Below are positions 1 through 12,344 of a DNA stretch of 64,000 nucleotides, piece by piece. A program made the position numbers and the translations under genes. Position 1 is the stretch's first letter; each line of letters begins with the position of its first letter. The notes beneath the pieces are model-generated. The model saw only the letters and a list, made by a program, of their open reading frames with translations, did no database searches and was not told where the DNA came from. This stretch comes from Camelus bactrianus (lineage: Eukaryota > Chordata > Mammalia > Artiodactyla > Camelidae), in NCBI RefSeq assembly GCF_048773025.1, contig NC_133570.1, positions 22,108,001 through 22,172,000 on the forward strand, read 5' to 3'.

Positions 1-1470
1 GTTACACCAGGCAGGCTTAACAAATGGCCAAAGGAAGGTGCTCAAAACAGGGAGGGTCTGGAACCTGCGAACGGTTGGAGGAAAGGGGCTGGAGAGGACT
101 TTGGGAGAGCCACGGCAGCAGGTGTGCGCATCACAGAGGGAAGCAGCTTGACAACCAGCCTCAGTAGGACAACCTGGGGCTCCCAGAAGTTCTGGAGGAA
201 TAACTACAGTTCAGTTTGAGGCCACCAGGCTGTAAGAACTGGAGACTCCTCCAAAGGCCCTTAGGCCTCTCTGGCCTGCAAGGGGCCTGGGCTTCCCTGG
301 GAGCCTTTGAGGGGCCTCCCCTCAACTTTGAGGACATAAGGCCAGATAAGAGTGGCTTTTCTTTCTCAAGATCCTGGGAGCCCAAATAAGCACTAGGGGA
401 AGAAGACAGGTGATTGGGAAGAGGGAATGACAAAGTATAAAAAGAATAAAGCCATCCCTGAATCAAGTTTATGGATACAGGTGAGGAGCAGGGACCAGGT
501 GTGGACTGAAAGAAATCAAAAGTGCCCAGTGCCCTGTACGCACGGAATTCACCCACGGCCTGAAATTCCTCCCACAGGAACCACCTGTGGTGATAGCACT
601 GCTGCCCCAGCTGAGGCGCATCGCTGTCTGGCGGCAGTAGCATATGATGTATCGAGTCGGCATGTGGACACCTGGGGGAGAAGCTTGAGGAGGCGGACAC
701 AGGGTAGACAAGGTTTCACAAAGCCCAGAGTTAAGAAAACTTTGCCAATTTACCAAGTACTCTACGCAATGAGAGCCCGAGGGCGAAGTACGGGAGGGTC
801 CTCACCCACCGCCTCCCTACCCCAGCTCCCCGATGCCACTCCTAACTTCCCTGATCCTTTCCTTAGCTTCCAATATTCAATCTGTTGCACCCTGCTGATT
901 CCTCTTTCCAGATGTCTTCCGCATCTGTTCCATCCATTCTGCCCCTCAGAACCCTCCAAAAGTCACGGTGTTAGCCGAGGCCTCATCATCTCTCACGCAC
1001 CTGGGTAAGCTCCAGACCAACCCCTGCGTTTCTTTTGACCAGAATCGACTCAGCCCCTGCAGTCACATTACCCTTCCCACAGCTTGCCTCCGACCTGGCC
1101 CCGCTTGCCCAGAGCAGTCCGTGGGCCCTGCAGGCACATCACATAAGCCTCCTCCTGGAAGTGCACTCAGGCCGCAGCTCTGCTCTGCACCCACTACCCC
1201 CAACCCCAACTGAGCCAAAAAGGACAGCTCCCACCCTCCTAACCCATTCCCTGCCTCTCCCTTTTGGGGAGGCCTCTGCTAGGAATGCTGTCCCTCTGAT
1301 CTCCCCTACTTTCAATATGTCTCATGCTTCAGTGACCCCCCCTGAAGAGCCACCTCCTTCACAAGGCCCTCCCAAACCCTCTGCTGGAAGCCTCTCCTCC
1401 CTCCTCCAAGTTCCTTTAGCACTTGGTGCTGGTCCTGTGCACTGGAAGTTTGTCACCTACTTCTGGTAAC
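1..1470. other. intergenic DNA with no recognisable feature
   Basis: Mixed-composition sequence upstream of UPB1. Open frames up to about 190 codons exist on both strands but overlap each other, have no recognisable protein similarity and no codon pattern suggesting a gene. Seen: nothing beyond unique-looking DNA. Confidence 0.5.
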
Positions 1471-1679
1471 ATCTCTTCTTCAGCTAAGGTAGACCCAGCT
1501 GCTGGGTAATGTGCTGGTTCTCACCAGTGTATGTTCTGTCTCCCTACCTAGACCATAAATTCTAATCCCAACCATAGATTCCCAGAGAGTGGAGTGGGAA
1601 TGGCATCTCCTCCATCCCAGGGCTGGGCGTAGTGAGCACTTGGTACAGCGTGTTGACTGGGCGTGGTGGGAAAAAACGT

Positions 1680-1845
1680 AGCCATGAAGTTGAGAGACCT
1701 GGGTTTTAGCTCTTTGCTGGCACGAACGGGTCATGTGACTTTGGATACAGTGGCAAGTTTCCTTCCCTGCAAAACGATGAAGCAGATGGACCATGCGAAC
1801 ATCCCTTCCAGCTCTGGCGCTCCGAGTCTATGTGACTGGGAACTG
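1680..1845 (+). repeat. MIR SINE fragment
   Basis: Diverged core-SINE pattern: a 'gagacctgggtttta' stretch, a 'catgtgactttgg' stretch, then an attenuated 'tttccttccctgcaaaa' block, in the order of the MIR core. Confidence 0.5.
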
Positions 1846-2180
1846 ACCCAGCCCTAGGCCTGGCTAGGGAAGGAGCAAGGGAAGCTATGGACCAGCCCTT
1901 GGAGGGAGACAGGGAGAGGGAGATGAGGAGCTAATAGCTCTGGAGGAAGGAAGGACATGCTGGGCTAATGGGATAATTGGATAATCCTCAGAGCAAGGGG
2001 CTGCCAGGCTGGGGCCAGCTGTTAGAAGCAGACACAAATAGCACAAGCAAAACAAGGGCGCTGGTGCAGGAAGCAGCTTGCTGAGAGATATGGGGGAGGG
2101 GCGGTGATGGTCAGAGGGGAGGGGAGGGGATGGAAGGGAAACTGGAGCCCCCCATCCTGGGGGGTGTTGAGGTCAGGCCC

Positions 2181-2323
2181 TTAGGGACCCTGTGCTCTGA
2201 ATCTGTAACAAGGATCCCATTTAGGGACCCTGGACCCATTCCCACATTAGGGTACATTCTTAGAGACCCTGGACTTACTCTGGCCTGGAGGGTGTCTCTC
2301 CACCAAGACAACCCTTAGGGACC
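2181..2323. repeat. degenerate tandem motif, four copies
   Basis: The motif ttagggaccctg (with variants ttagagaccctg and ttagggaccatg) begins at 2181, 2221, 2260 and 2315. Spacing is about 40, 39 and 55 bases. Looks like an eroded minisatellite of about 40-bp unit. Confidence 0.5.
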
Positions 2324-2504
2324 ATGAACCCCTTATCTCTGCCCACTGGGGTTTATCTGCAAATGGGCCGTTTGACATGCCTGTGAAAATATTGCTGGAC
2401 TCATAAAATAACAATTTTGGATGCAGGTCTCAGGGTTCCCTTCATTTCAGGTTAATAAGTGAATCTGTCAGGGGGGCTGGGCTCAGAACAGAAGAAACCT
2501 GGGA

Positions 2505-2800
2505 GATGGCTTTGGTCTAGGAGTCAGAAGCCTGGCTTCTAGCCCCAGTCCTGCTGGGTCACATAATTCATGATGTGATTTTTCTGGTCCTCAGCCCATC
2601 CATTGGAGGGGGGAGGGGGACAATCAGCAATACCTTCCTGTGAGGCCCTCGTGAAGATAAAACAAGATCATGAATGGGAAAGTAACTGGAAATTTCTCAG
2701 TGCTCAGCCAAGTACTTTAGTCCTAACTCCGCTTCTAACTGTATGATTTTAGAAAGGCTATTTCCTTCCTCTGGGTTCAGTTTTTCCTACTGTAAGGTAA
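2505..2800 (+). repeat. MIR SINE fragments, two in a row
   Basis: Two MIR-like segments (about 2505-2700 and 2713-2800), each with 'ctaggagtcag...' or 'ctaactccgcttctaac' followed by 'tcctctgggttcagttt', the typical MIR core order. Confidence 0.5.
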
Positions 2801-2854
2801 TAATATCAAATGGGATGCTCTTTAAATTCCCTTTTAATCCTAATGACTCTAATT

Positions 2855-4981
2855 CTTGTAAAAACAGTCTGTTACACTTGTATACACTATAAGGAATGTC
2901 TGAGAAAGGAAAATTTATGGCCAATATTATTCATGAATTTAGACATAAAATACTTAATATTAGCAAACCATACCCAGCAATGTATAAAAATAACGTAAAT
3001 CATGACCCATTAGGGTTTATCCCAGGGATGCAAGGGTGGCTTAACATTACATAATCAATGTTACACATAATAATAAATTAAAAAACACACCTCAATAGAC
3101 ACAGAAAATAATTTTGATTAAAGAAATTCAACATCCATTTATGTAAAAACTCTTAGCAAACTAGAAATATAAAGGTATTTTCTTAGCCCAGTAAAAAGTT
3201 GTTTTTCAAAAACCTATAGCAAACATCATATTCGGTGGTGAAATATTAGCAGTCTTCTATTTCTAGTAAAGACCAAACCCACTAAGCTATTCAATATGGT
3301 AGTAAAGGTCCTGGAGAACACAATAAGATATGAAAAAGAAAATAATACAAGACTGGGAAAGGAAATAAAGTTGATACTATTTGCATTAATTGCATTCAAA
3401 AATTTCTTTGGAGTATTGCTATACTAATGAGAGTTCATCAAGGTTGTTGGATATATGATCAATATGAAAAATCAAAAGCATTCCTATATGTCCGCAAAAA
3501 CTATTTACAAATAGATAATTTACAATAGCAATAAAAACTAGGAGGTATCTAGGCATAAACCTAACAAAAATGCACAAAAGAGAAGACTCAAATCGATAGA
3601 GAATGTCATGTTCATGAATGGAAAGAGTCGATATTGTAAAACTGGCAACTCTCCCCAAATTAACTTGAAATCAAGTACAATTCCCTTAAAAATCCCAAGA
3701 GGACTTCTCATAAAATTTGATAATTCGGATCCAAAAAAATCACATGAAAAGAAAAAGGGTCCTTTTGAAGAGGTGAAAATTTGCCTTAACAGATACCTAG
3801 GTATAAAGCTTAAGCCATTGCAATAGGCAAATGGGCAGAGGCAAAGTGAACGGGATACAAAGGTTAGAAGCAGATTTGTCTTGCACGGGAACGTGTTATG
3901 TGGTAGAGGCCACGTTACAAATCACAGAAAAAGAACAGTGTTCATTGAATGGTTCTGAGACAATGGAGTTTCTTCATGGAAAGGTAAAACTGAAACAAAA
4001 TAAAGGGGGTTAAAAAACTTTAATTCCTTTAAAAGCAAACATAAGAAAATATCTTTATGATCTCTGGGGAAAGAGAGATTTCTTAAAACACAAAGCAAAA
4101 GCTTTAAGAGAAAATGCTGCTAAATCAACTAACTTTTAAACTGCCTCCCACCAAAAAAAAAAACAAACCACTTCTAAAATGCAAAGAAAAGTTGCGGACT
4201 GGGAGAAGCTCTCCACAGTGCATATAATCAATAATCAGTAAAGAGTCAGTGTCCATAATATATAACTCCTGTGAAAATGAACAACCTGTTAGATAAACGG
4301 GTGAAATTCTGATCAGACATTTAGATGAAGAAATAAATGATCAATAAACATGTGAAAATGAGTTCAATCCCCTCATACACTGTTGGTGAGAATGTAACGT
4401 GGTCCAACCACTATGGAAAATAATATGGAGGTTCCTCAAAAAATCAAAAATGGCTTTACCATATATCTGCACTCTCATATTTATTCACTACAGCCAACCA
4501 CAGATCCAACCCAAATGCCCGCCCACAGCCGAATGGATAAAAATGATGTGGTTTGTATATACAATGGAAAAGGAGAAAATCCTGCCATTTGCAACGTGGG
4601 TGGACCCCGAGCTCATCACCTAAGCTAGATAAGGCACACAGAGAGACAAGGACTGTATGGTATCACTTACATGTGGAATCTAAAAAAGTTAAAACTGTAA
4701 AAAAAAAAAAAAAGAGTAAAATGGTGGTACCAGGGGATGGGGGTCTGTTTGTATGAGGTGAGACTGATGTGTTAAGGGAAAAAACTTGTAATGAGTAGTA
4801 AATAAGACAGAGTTCTAGTGCACAGTGTGATGAATACAGACAATGATTCGCCTTCACAGATATAACTACATATGACTGTAATTATGTAATGTGATAAACA
4901 CTGCGGCATCGACAATCATTACAATTCAAATATATCAAAGTAACACACGATACACCTTAAACTTACACAATGTTACATGTC
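2855..4981 (+). repeat. L1 LINE, 3' part of ORF2 and 3' UTR
   Basis: Reads in sense as L1 ORF2 downstream of the polymerase core (the 'caatagacacagaaaata' and 'ttcaacatccatttatg' region) to the C-terminal part and the 3' end ('aaacttacacaatgttaca'). It is 5'-truncated, internally deleted and has no long open frame, so it is inactive. Family below L1 is not resolved. A Vic-1 SINE lies in its 3' end. Confidence 0.75.
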
Positions 4982-4996
4982 AAATTTATTCAATTT

Positions 4997-5126
4997 GGGG
5001 GGGGGGTAGGTAATTTGGTTTTTTTTTTTTTTTTAATTTATTTTTTTAATGGTGGTACTGGGGATTGAACCCAGGACCTTGTGCATGCTAAGCACACACT
5101 CTACCACTGAGCTATACCTTACCCCC
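4997..5126 (-). repeat. Vic-1 (camelid tRNA-Ala) SINE
   Basis: Reverse-strand copy containing the tRNA-Ala body (complement of gggttcaatccccag), an A-rich tract and the 3' C-run. It is flanked by a perfect 15-bp target-site duplication, aaatttattcaattt, at 4982-4996 and 5127-5141. Confidence 0.93.
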
Positions 5127-5151
5127 AAATTTATTCAATTTTTTAAAAAGT

Positions 5152-5880
5152 TTTAAAAAAATTTTAAAAAGAAGTTCAATCTCACTAGTAATTAGGGAAC
5201 GGCAAATTAAAATATGTTTTGCAGCCGTTCACAGCCAGCCAATTGGCAACGATGTGAAAGTGTCAGGGGGGCCCAATCACATGATTAGAGAGTTAGGCTT
5301 TAAGCATGACCTTCAGGGAGAGGAGAGGGCTGGACACTGAATTCAGCATCATGGCCTGTGATTCAATCAACCATGCCTATTTAATAAAAGCCCAATGAAA
5401 GCAAAACTCTAGACAACAAAGCTGGGCTGAGCTTCCCTGGTTTACATACTCAGTGCGCACTGTCACTGATGTGCCAGGAGGGTGATGCGTCACCCTACAG
5501 GGAGGCGACACAGAAGCTTTGAGTTCGGGACCCTCCCAGACCTCGCCCTGTATCTCTCTTCTTTTGGCTGGTCCTGATCTGTATTGTTTTTGCTACTATA
5601 AAACTGTAATTGTAGGTTTAAAAAAAAAAGTGTTGATGAAGATGTGGAGAGACAGAAATAATACCCAGTAGGTTGAAGCTGTGAACATCCTAAGACCTGG
5701 CACTTCTAGGCCTCAATCTTCAATGACACACACGTACACAAAACCATGCACACAGACGTTCCTGGTATCACCGTGATACTAAAAAGCTGAAGCAGCTCTC
5801 AGAGGTGAACTGAATATATAAACTGTGGTTTGTTCCTTCAAGGGAACTACCATATAGAGGACAAAATGAGTGAACTCGAT
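5152..5880 (+). repeat. second L1 ORF2 fragment split by a 400-bp insert
   Basis: L1 ORF2-like text at 5152-5223 ('tcactagtaattaggga') resumes at about 5627 ('gttgatgaagatgtggag') and fades near 5880. The two parts are neighbouring pieces of the L1 consensus, so the block between them was inserted later. Confidence 0.6.
5224..5626 (+). repeat. old retroelement-like insert, family unresolved
   Basis: About 400 bases between two parts of one L1. It resembles a dispersed mammalian repeat with 'tcaatcaaccatgcctat' and ends in an A-run. I could not place it in a named family; LTR-like and non-LTR origins are both possible. Confidence 0.4.
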
Positions 5881-5884
5881 TTAG

Positions 5885-6185
5885 CAACACTTACTCTGTA
5901 CTCTGAGCTAAATTTCTCTAGCAATTTCCAGACAGTGCCTTCAATTTCTACCTCATGTGCCGGTGCGCATGGCCATTGTCCTTCCCCTCACTTTCAGCCC
6001 CAAAAATCTTAATGATATAACTTAGATGCAGCTCCCTCTTAAATCATCCCCGGGTCCTTTAATCCTGACATCACAGACACGAAAACCAAGACCCATAAAG
6101 GTTAAGTCGTGCTAACTTCACGTGGCAGAGGAGTGGCGGGAACAGAACTGGAAGCCTGGACTTCTGACTCCTTGTGCCATGTGAG
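5885..6185 (-). repeat. MIR SINE fragment
   Basis: Antisense MIR: 'cttactctgtactctgagct', 'gaaaaccaagacccataaagg' and 'cctggacttctgactccttg' occur in reversed MIR order. Confidence 0.5.
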
Positions 6186-6305
6186 GCTGCAGAGAATCTC
6201 AGAGAACGGTAAATGCAGAATTTATTTGCCTTACAATCATAGCCTGCGGCACTCCGGCCCTCCAGCATCCCTGGACAGCTCAGGTCTCAGCTGCTATAAG
6301 CCTTT

Positions 6306-6500
6306 CAGCTGATGGAGGGTTTAGATGTGGCTTCACCACTAACTCTCCATGTGACTCAGTAAGTCAGACTCTCTGTGCCTCAGTTTCCTCATCTGTTAGA
6401 CGCCAATGATCTCCGCCTGACTATCAAACAAGCTCATTAATAGAATCAAGTGAAATAAAGGATAAGGTGCTGTACACGTGTAAAATAAATGAGGAATTAT
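6306..6500 (+). repeat. MIR SINE fragment
   Basis: Clear MIR core: 'cttcaccactaactctc', 'catgtgactcagtaag', 'cctcagtttcctcatctgt'. Confidence 0.7.
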
Positions 6501-8225
6501 TAACTTTGTATTGTTCTCAGGATGCAGAAATGCCTGCCCTCTTGTTAAAAGGATCATGGGATGTCCAATCTGTAAAGAAATCTGATGTGGAGAGTTCTGC
6601 TGTGAAGATAAATGAAAGATGGTGGTGGAGCGGGGGGTGCTGGCCTTTGCCAGAAGCAGGACCCTGGGAGCTCTGCTCCCTCCTCCTGCTTGTCGCCTCT
6701 GCTCTCTGGCACAGGAGGACTAGCAGACAGTCTAGGGTCCCAGGAGGCCTCACGGCCAGCCCTGACAAAATACTGAAGTTAGCCAAGAGGTCTTCAAACC
6801 CTCTTCCCTGTGCCCGTCTCCTGGTCTAGGCTTTACAACATCGTTCCTGAGTTACTGAAGGAGGAGTTCTCTTCCACTTCCTCCCCCTCTACCCACCACT
6901 GTTAGGTTTCCCACTATTTAAGACCTATGAGGACCCTGAGGTTAGGAACTGTGCCTGGACCCATCTGGGCAGAGTCAGTATTCAGCAAATGCTGAACTGA
7001 GCCAAAGGCACTGCCTGTGTGTCCCTCTTTAACCAAAAGTTCTGTGCTGAGCTGGGCTGTGTGCTCACAAGGAAGATGTCTGATGGGTCCCTTCCCACAG
7101 ACTGTTGGGAACCACTGCCTTTGCCTTCCCCTCTCAGGCTCTGCGCATTTTGCAACAGGCCTGTGGGGGCGACGGTCACCCTGGAGATGGTCACATACTG
7201 CAGCAGAGGAAGGAACAACGACTGTGAGTGTATATGCCGCAGACGCTTCCCGCCCTGACCCCCCTGCTGCTGCCCAGGGGTTTCACAGCTCCACGCTCTC
7301 ACTGCCTGGCGAGGGCAGTGGCCTGGGGTTCCCCAGGGCAGGGCTGGTGCCGAGGGACGTTGTGAAGTTGGGTTGGTTACGCTACCTCTCTTTTCTCTTT
7401 TTAACATGTAGAAGTGTTTCCCATTCTCCTACTTCACAGTACTGTTAAGGACTAAATGTGAATTAATTAACGAGGAATTAAAGATTAAATGTGAACATGA
7501 GTAGGAAGAGAAGTGAGACAGGCAAGGCATCTCCAGAGCCAGGCTGGTCACAGGCTGGTCTCCTGCCGGCGATCCTTGGGCCACTGCCAGCTTGGACCTC
7601 GGTCTGGCTTCCCGGGGCCACTTCTGGCCCTCCCCTCACCCAGACCAGAGACACAGGGACTAAACATGGGAACCCTGCCCTCCTGAGTGACCTTTTATCT
7701 GCACAGGATTGTTTCCTCTGCCAAACAGACCAAAAGGAAGGAAGGCCAGCAAGACACTAGTTCTTTTCTTAGCTCCTAAGTGACTGACATTTCAGGAAAC
7801 CAAAATTCTGACTGGTACCAGGGAGAACTTAATTCACCCTGCCTGTCTGCAGCAGGGTGAGCCTTACATCAGGATTCTGCTACACAGGGTGCACTTTTAG
7901 AGGGTCAGGGAGGCCTCCGTCTAGAAATATTTTCCAAATGCATTTGCTCGTGCTTGAAAATCCATCAGAGCTTTCTTCTTTGGCACAAGCCAAATGTGGG
8001 ATTTGTCTTCGGTACAATCACACAAACCATACATAAAAAACTGTATTAGTCACCTCAGTGTGGATTTATAAATTGGTCCTTTCCTGAGACTAGGCTTGGA
8101 TGGAGAGGAGACGAGAACACTGCAAGCGGCAGCCCTGGGGCTGGAAGAGGGGAGATGGGATGCATGCAGAAGAGCAAGGAGGTAAAGGGAGTAGAGCTGG
8201 GGCAGCCCTTCCACCGGGTCCACCA
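6500..8225. other. intergenic DNA, mostly unassigned
   Basis: Apart from a short L2-like 3' end near 6920-7000 ('aggttaggaactgtgcctgg') nothing is recognised. Open frames of 120-143 codons overlap in opposite strands and carry no domain signature. Confidence 0.4.
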
Positions 8226-8239
8226 GCTACAGCCTCCAA

Positions 8240-8545
8240 AGTACTCAGAAAAACCACCTGTAAAAAAGGCCAGACAGAGAAACAGATCACACTCCATGAT
8301 TCCACTCATATCTGGCAAATGCAAACTGATCTACAGGGACAGAAGGCCTGGGCAGGCTGGGGTAGGCAGGTAGGAGGAATGACAGAGGGGAATGGGGCAA
8401 TTTTGGAGGGGATCTGCAAGCTGATTATGATAATGGTTTCAGGAATGTATATATGGGTCAAAATTTATCAAATTGTACAGTTTAAATATGTGCAATTTAC
8501 TGTATGTCAGTCATACCTCAATCATAATTTTTAGAAAAGAATGTT
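8240..8545 (+). repeat. L1M 3' UTR fragment
   Basis: Sense L1M 3' end: 'atgattccactcatatctgg', 'ctacagggacagaaggcctg', then 'catacctcaatcataattttt' at the end. Confidence 0.7.
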
Positions 8546-8929
8546 TTAAAAGCTACAGGAATACAGTGTGCCTGCCAAATCACCCACCTCACACAACTCT
8601 GGTAAGTTCTGGCAGAAACAAGTATTTTCCAAGAGGACACCTCACCTCTCTGAGAACTGGGCTCCTCCCTGTAAGCTGATAGGGACGAACTGGGCAATCC
8701 CAAGGTCCTACCCAGACATCGCAGTCGAGGCTGTTGGGGTCAAATATGTTAACTAATAGGAAACTATTATGAAAGCTGAAAGGATTTGACACATGTAGAA
8801 GTTTGGAATTATTAAATAACCAGTGTATATAAAAATACTGGGTAAAAATAGTGGATTAAACATACATCTAATTTCACTGTATCTAAAACTCCACTAAAGA
8901 GGATTTTTTTTTTTAAGGCCAAGTCTCCA

Positions 8930-9655
8930 AAGGGAGCTCTTGGAAAGAAAAAAATATGACATCAGAAATGAAAATCTCAACAAAAGGATTAGAAGGCAGA
9001 TTGAGAAAATTTCCCAGACAGTAGACAAAGATAGAAACTAAGAAAGAACAGATGAGAAATTCATCCCAATAGCTGAATCATGGGAGTTTTAGAAACACAA
9101 CGAAGGATATAAAATAATTCAAAAGAAACACTCCAGAATCAAAGGACATGAATTTTGAGAATGCAAGGGCCACCAAGTGGCCAGCAAAATAGGTATGTCT
9201 TGGTGACATTTCTTAATGCTGGGGATGAAGAAATCCTACCAGACCACATGCAGAGAAGGCCTGGCCTCACCAGCAGTCCTGAGAGCTGGACGACAGTGGA
9301 GCCACACCGTCAAAGTTCTGAGGCAAAATGAGTTCTTACCTAGGATTCCACTCAGCCGTCTTCAGACATGCAAGGTTTCCAGAAATTTACCTTTCATGGA
9401 CTCTCAGAAAGTTCTAGAAAATATATGTCATCAAAAAGAAGGAAGCAATAGGGGTGGGTACAGCTCAGTGGTAGAGCACATGTCTAGCATGCACAAGGTC
9501 CTGGGTTCAATCCCCAGCACCTCCATTAAAAAAAAATTAAATAAAGTAAAAAAAAAAAAGAAAAAAAAGGAAGCAAGAAATGAGAAGACATGGGATCCAG
9601 AAACAGGTGACCCAAGACAGGAAAGAGGCAAGGGAATTCCTCAGATGATGGTAAG
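8930..9655 (+). repeat. L1M 3' region carrying a Vic-1 insertion
   Basis: Old L1 3'-region text ('cgacagtggagccacaccg', 'cagacatgcaaggtttcc', 'agacatgggatccagaaac', 'gagg­caagggaattcc' region) continues on both sides of the SINE at about 9449-9566, showing the SINE is younger. Confidence 0.65.
9449..9566 (+). repeat. Vic-1 (camelid tRNA-Ala) SINE
   Basis: tRNA-Ala body with box A (agctcagtggtagagcac) and box B (gggttcaatcccc), then A-rich tail. Flanked by the direct repeat aaggaagcaa at 9439-9448 and 9567-9576. Confidence 0.92.
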
Positions 9656-9794
9656 GGGTGGGGCATGGAGTCCCCTCTCTGCCATTTCTTGCTTTGTGAC
9701 CTTTCTTTGCTTTGTAAGTCATTCATCCACATGGCTAACTTTTCTTTTCTATAAAGATACCTGATGCTTTCAAGGGGCAGTCTTGCCATATAAG

Positions 9795-10098
9795 AAAGTA
9801 TACTCCCTGAGGGCAGGGCCTGTGTCTGTCTGGTTTGTGGCGGACTGTACGTTGCATTCTGTAAACCTGCTGTGGTTCAGAGGTCTACAAATGGTGGGGC
9901 GGGGGGAGACTTTTTTCTTCTTTTCTTTCTTTATTTTTCACTCTTTTCGTTTTCTCCTCTGTTGTTTTCTGTTGGCAGGACACACTCAAAGATCCAAGTT
10001 TGTATTAAAAATAAATGGAAAAAAAGGAAGGAAGAAGTACTAGCACAGTGCCTGACATGTAGCAAATATTCAATAGCTATTTATTGAATGAGTGAAAT
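9795..10098 (+). repeat. L2 3' end, interrupted
   Basis: Begins with 'ctccctgagggcagggcc' and ends with 'cagtgcctgacatgtagcaa' and 'tttattgaatgagtgaa', the L2 3' terminus. The middle contains T-rich DNA of unclear origin. Confidence 0.55.
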
Positions 10099-10419
10099 GG
10101 AAGATAAAGGCAATTAGTGTATTAGACTCTCAAAGCTGGAAAATTATGTCGGTCAGTGAAATTAATCACAGATGGAGAAACAAAAGCCTAGTGAGCAGGA
10201 ACATGTGTCTGTGGTCACCCCAGCTAAGTAGGAATGGAGCTGAGACTGAAGTCCCAACCCTGTGGGAGCTCAACAGAGGGTAGGTCAGGACAGGACAGAC
10301 GGGGAAGGGAAAGAGCCACATATTTGATTATTTAGAGGAAAACAGGAATGCAACAAAATACTATTCTGAACTAACTAGTCAAGTTGGGCAGTGGAGCAAG
10401 ATAAAATAAAAAGAGTACT

Positions 10420-10630
10420 GAGTATCTGGTTCAAGTCCCCCCTCTGCTACTTACCTATGTGATTCTGGGCTAGCTACCTCATCTCTGGTCTGTTTCCTGT
10501 TTCCTTTCCTAAAAAGCAGGGATGTAATAGCATTGACTTCACAGAATTTTCATTAGATTGGAAGCAGATCAGATTCTGCACGTGAAGAAAACATTTTGCA
10601 AGCTATAAAATATCACAGATTGCTAATCTG
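10420..10630 (+). repeat. MIR SINE fragment
   Basis: MIR core: 'ggttcaagtccccctct', 'cttacctatgtgattctggg'. Confidence 0.6.
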
Positions 10631-10779
10631 GTTGCCTAGGATCCCTCCTGAGTAATCTCCCACTAACAAATCAGCATGGATTATCAATGATAATCTTCAG
10701 CCAGCTAGTCATCACTCTGAAGATCAAGTGGGAGGATCTTGAAGGGTGGGTAGGTTCTGATGGGGTGGGGCAGGAGGAA

Positions 10780-11040
10780 GGAGTGGGCAGCCAGAATCTG
10801 GGTGGCGGTGCTTCAGAGGCTGATCCCGAGTGGTCCAGAGCAGAACACGCTGAGGCAGGGCACAGAGAGAGCTGGCCCAGGACCCGGAAACTGGATTCTG
10901 GACTTTGTGACTGGGGAGACCTGTGAACCCTGCTGGTTGGTTTCCTCTTCTGTGGAGGAGAGAGAACACCACCACCTCGACTAACTTGGAAACTACTGTA
11001 ATTCATGGGAGATGGTGGGTGTGAAGAATTTTTAAGAATC
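10780..11040 (+). repeat. MIR-like fragment
   Basis: Diverged MIR pattern with 'ctggattctggactttgtga' and 'ggtttcctcttctgtgg'. Confidence 0.4.
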
Positions 11041-11135
11041 ACTGATCACTGCCTCTGCAAATGGGAGATTATCATTCCCTTAGAAGAACATGGATAAGAG
11101 GCTAGAAAGCACATATATAGCAAAACTTACCCACT

Positions 11136-11503
11136 GTTATGGACTGAACTGTGTCCCCCCCACATTCATATGAGGAAGCTATAACCCCCAATGTGACTAT
11201 ATTTGGAGATAAGGCCTTTAAAGAGGTGATTACGGTTACATGAGGTCATAAGGGTAGTGTAGTAACCCAACAGGACTGGTGTCCCTATACGATGAAGAAA
11301 AGACACCAGGGATGTGCACTCACAGAGCAAAGGCCACGTGAGGACGCAGCAGGAGGACGACCTCTGTAAGCCAAGGAGAGGGGCCTCAAGAGAAACCAAA
11401 CTTGCCAACACTTCAATCTTGGACTTCCAGTCCCCAGAGCTGTGAGAAATGAGTTTCCAACGTTTAAGGCTGGCATTTCATCGTGGCAGCTCGAGCAAAT
11501 TGA
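11136..11503 (+). repeat. MaLR LTR fossil (MLT1 type)
   Basis: Solo LTR of an ERVL-MaLR element. It begins TGTTATGGACTGAACTGTG and includes the 'aatgtgactatatttggaga' and 'ggacttccag' blocks. Old, shared-mammal age class, broken. Confidence 0.8.
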
Positions 11504-11985
11504 CACCCCTCCTAGTAGTTCCCCTTCCTTTACCCCTTTCCTGGGAACAGTCTCCCTTCACACTGAAGGGCAGGGCATCCGGGCCAGCCGGCAAAGGCAG
11601 GAGGCAGCATGGCTAGTGGTCAGAACCAGGCGTTAGGTGCTTGCTCGGCCCAGCTGTGGGTTAAGCTCCGGGACTGACGTGAGCGAACTAGCCTTGTCTG
11701 CTCTCAGATACCAGGTTTGTCTTCTCTTGGATATGTACCAAGATTCTGAGGCTCAACAGAACAATAAGGTGTTTAAGGGCCTTCAGGCCAAGGGAAGCAG
11801 GTAGCTCATGATTAAAGCTCAACATTCCTCTTTGTTATGTGCTGGGTAATCTGAATCGGGGAACCTCAGGAGTAAGAGCCAAGCTTTAAATTTTTGCTGG
11901 GCATTCCAAAAGTAGTTATGTGGAACCCATCAGAAGGAAAATGACAAGCCCGGTGCTCTGCGTGCTCCTCACACGCTGACTGCAT
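11500..11985. other. intergenic DNA, unassigned
   Basis: No repeat family, RNA gene or coding exon recognised. Confidence 0.4.
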
Positions 11986-12145
11986 GGGTTCATTCATCCA
12001 GCATGTTTTCCTGATCACCTACTACATGCCAACTTCTGCTATGGATCATAGAGATATACCACAAATAAAACAGACATGGTTCCTGTACATACAGGGCTCA
12101 CAGTTGAGTGTGGGAATACAGACAGGAGCCTGACAATAGAAACAA
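11985..12145 (-). repeat. L2 3' end fragment
   Basis: Reverse-strand L2 terminus: 'gttcattcatccagcat', 'cacctactacatgccaac', 'acagggctcacagttgag'. Confidence 0.6.
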
Positions 12146-12179
12146 AACTCTTTGGACTCGCATCTGAAAACTCCGTTCA

Positions 12180-12340
12180 GTCTGGGCCCAGTCAACATTT
12201 CCAGTTACCTTCTACACTCCTACTCAAATGCCTTCCTCCAACCAAATCACCCAAGTCAAACCTTTCTAACCTCTGTGCCTTCACTCTTATTCTCTACCTG
12301 AAATGCTTTCTATACCTTATGTAAATCCCATCCATCCAGC
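12180..12340 (+). repeat. L2 fragment
   Basis: L2 ORF2 C-terminal region, sense, with 'ctctgtgccttcactcttat' followed by 'ctgaaatgctttctatacc'. Confidence 0.45.
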
Positions 12341-12344
12341 AAGG

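Noticed and set aside
9216-9764. 182-codon open frame
   Set aside because: Runs through an L1M fragment and a Vic-1 SINE; not a gene.
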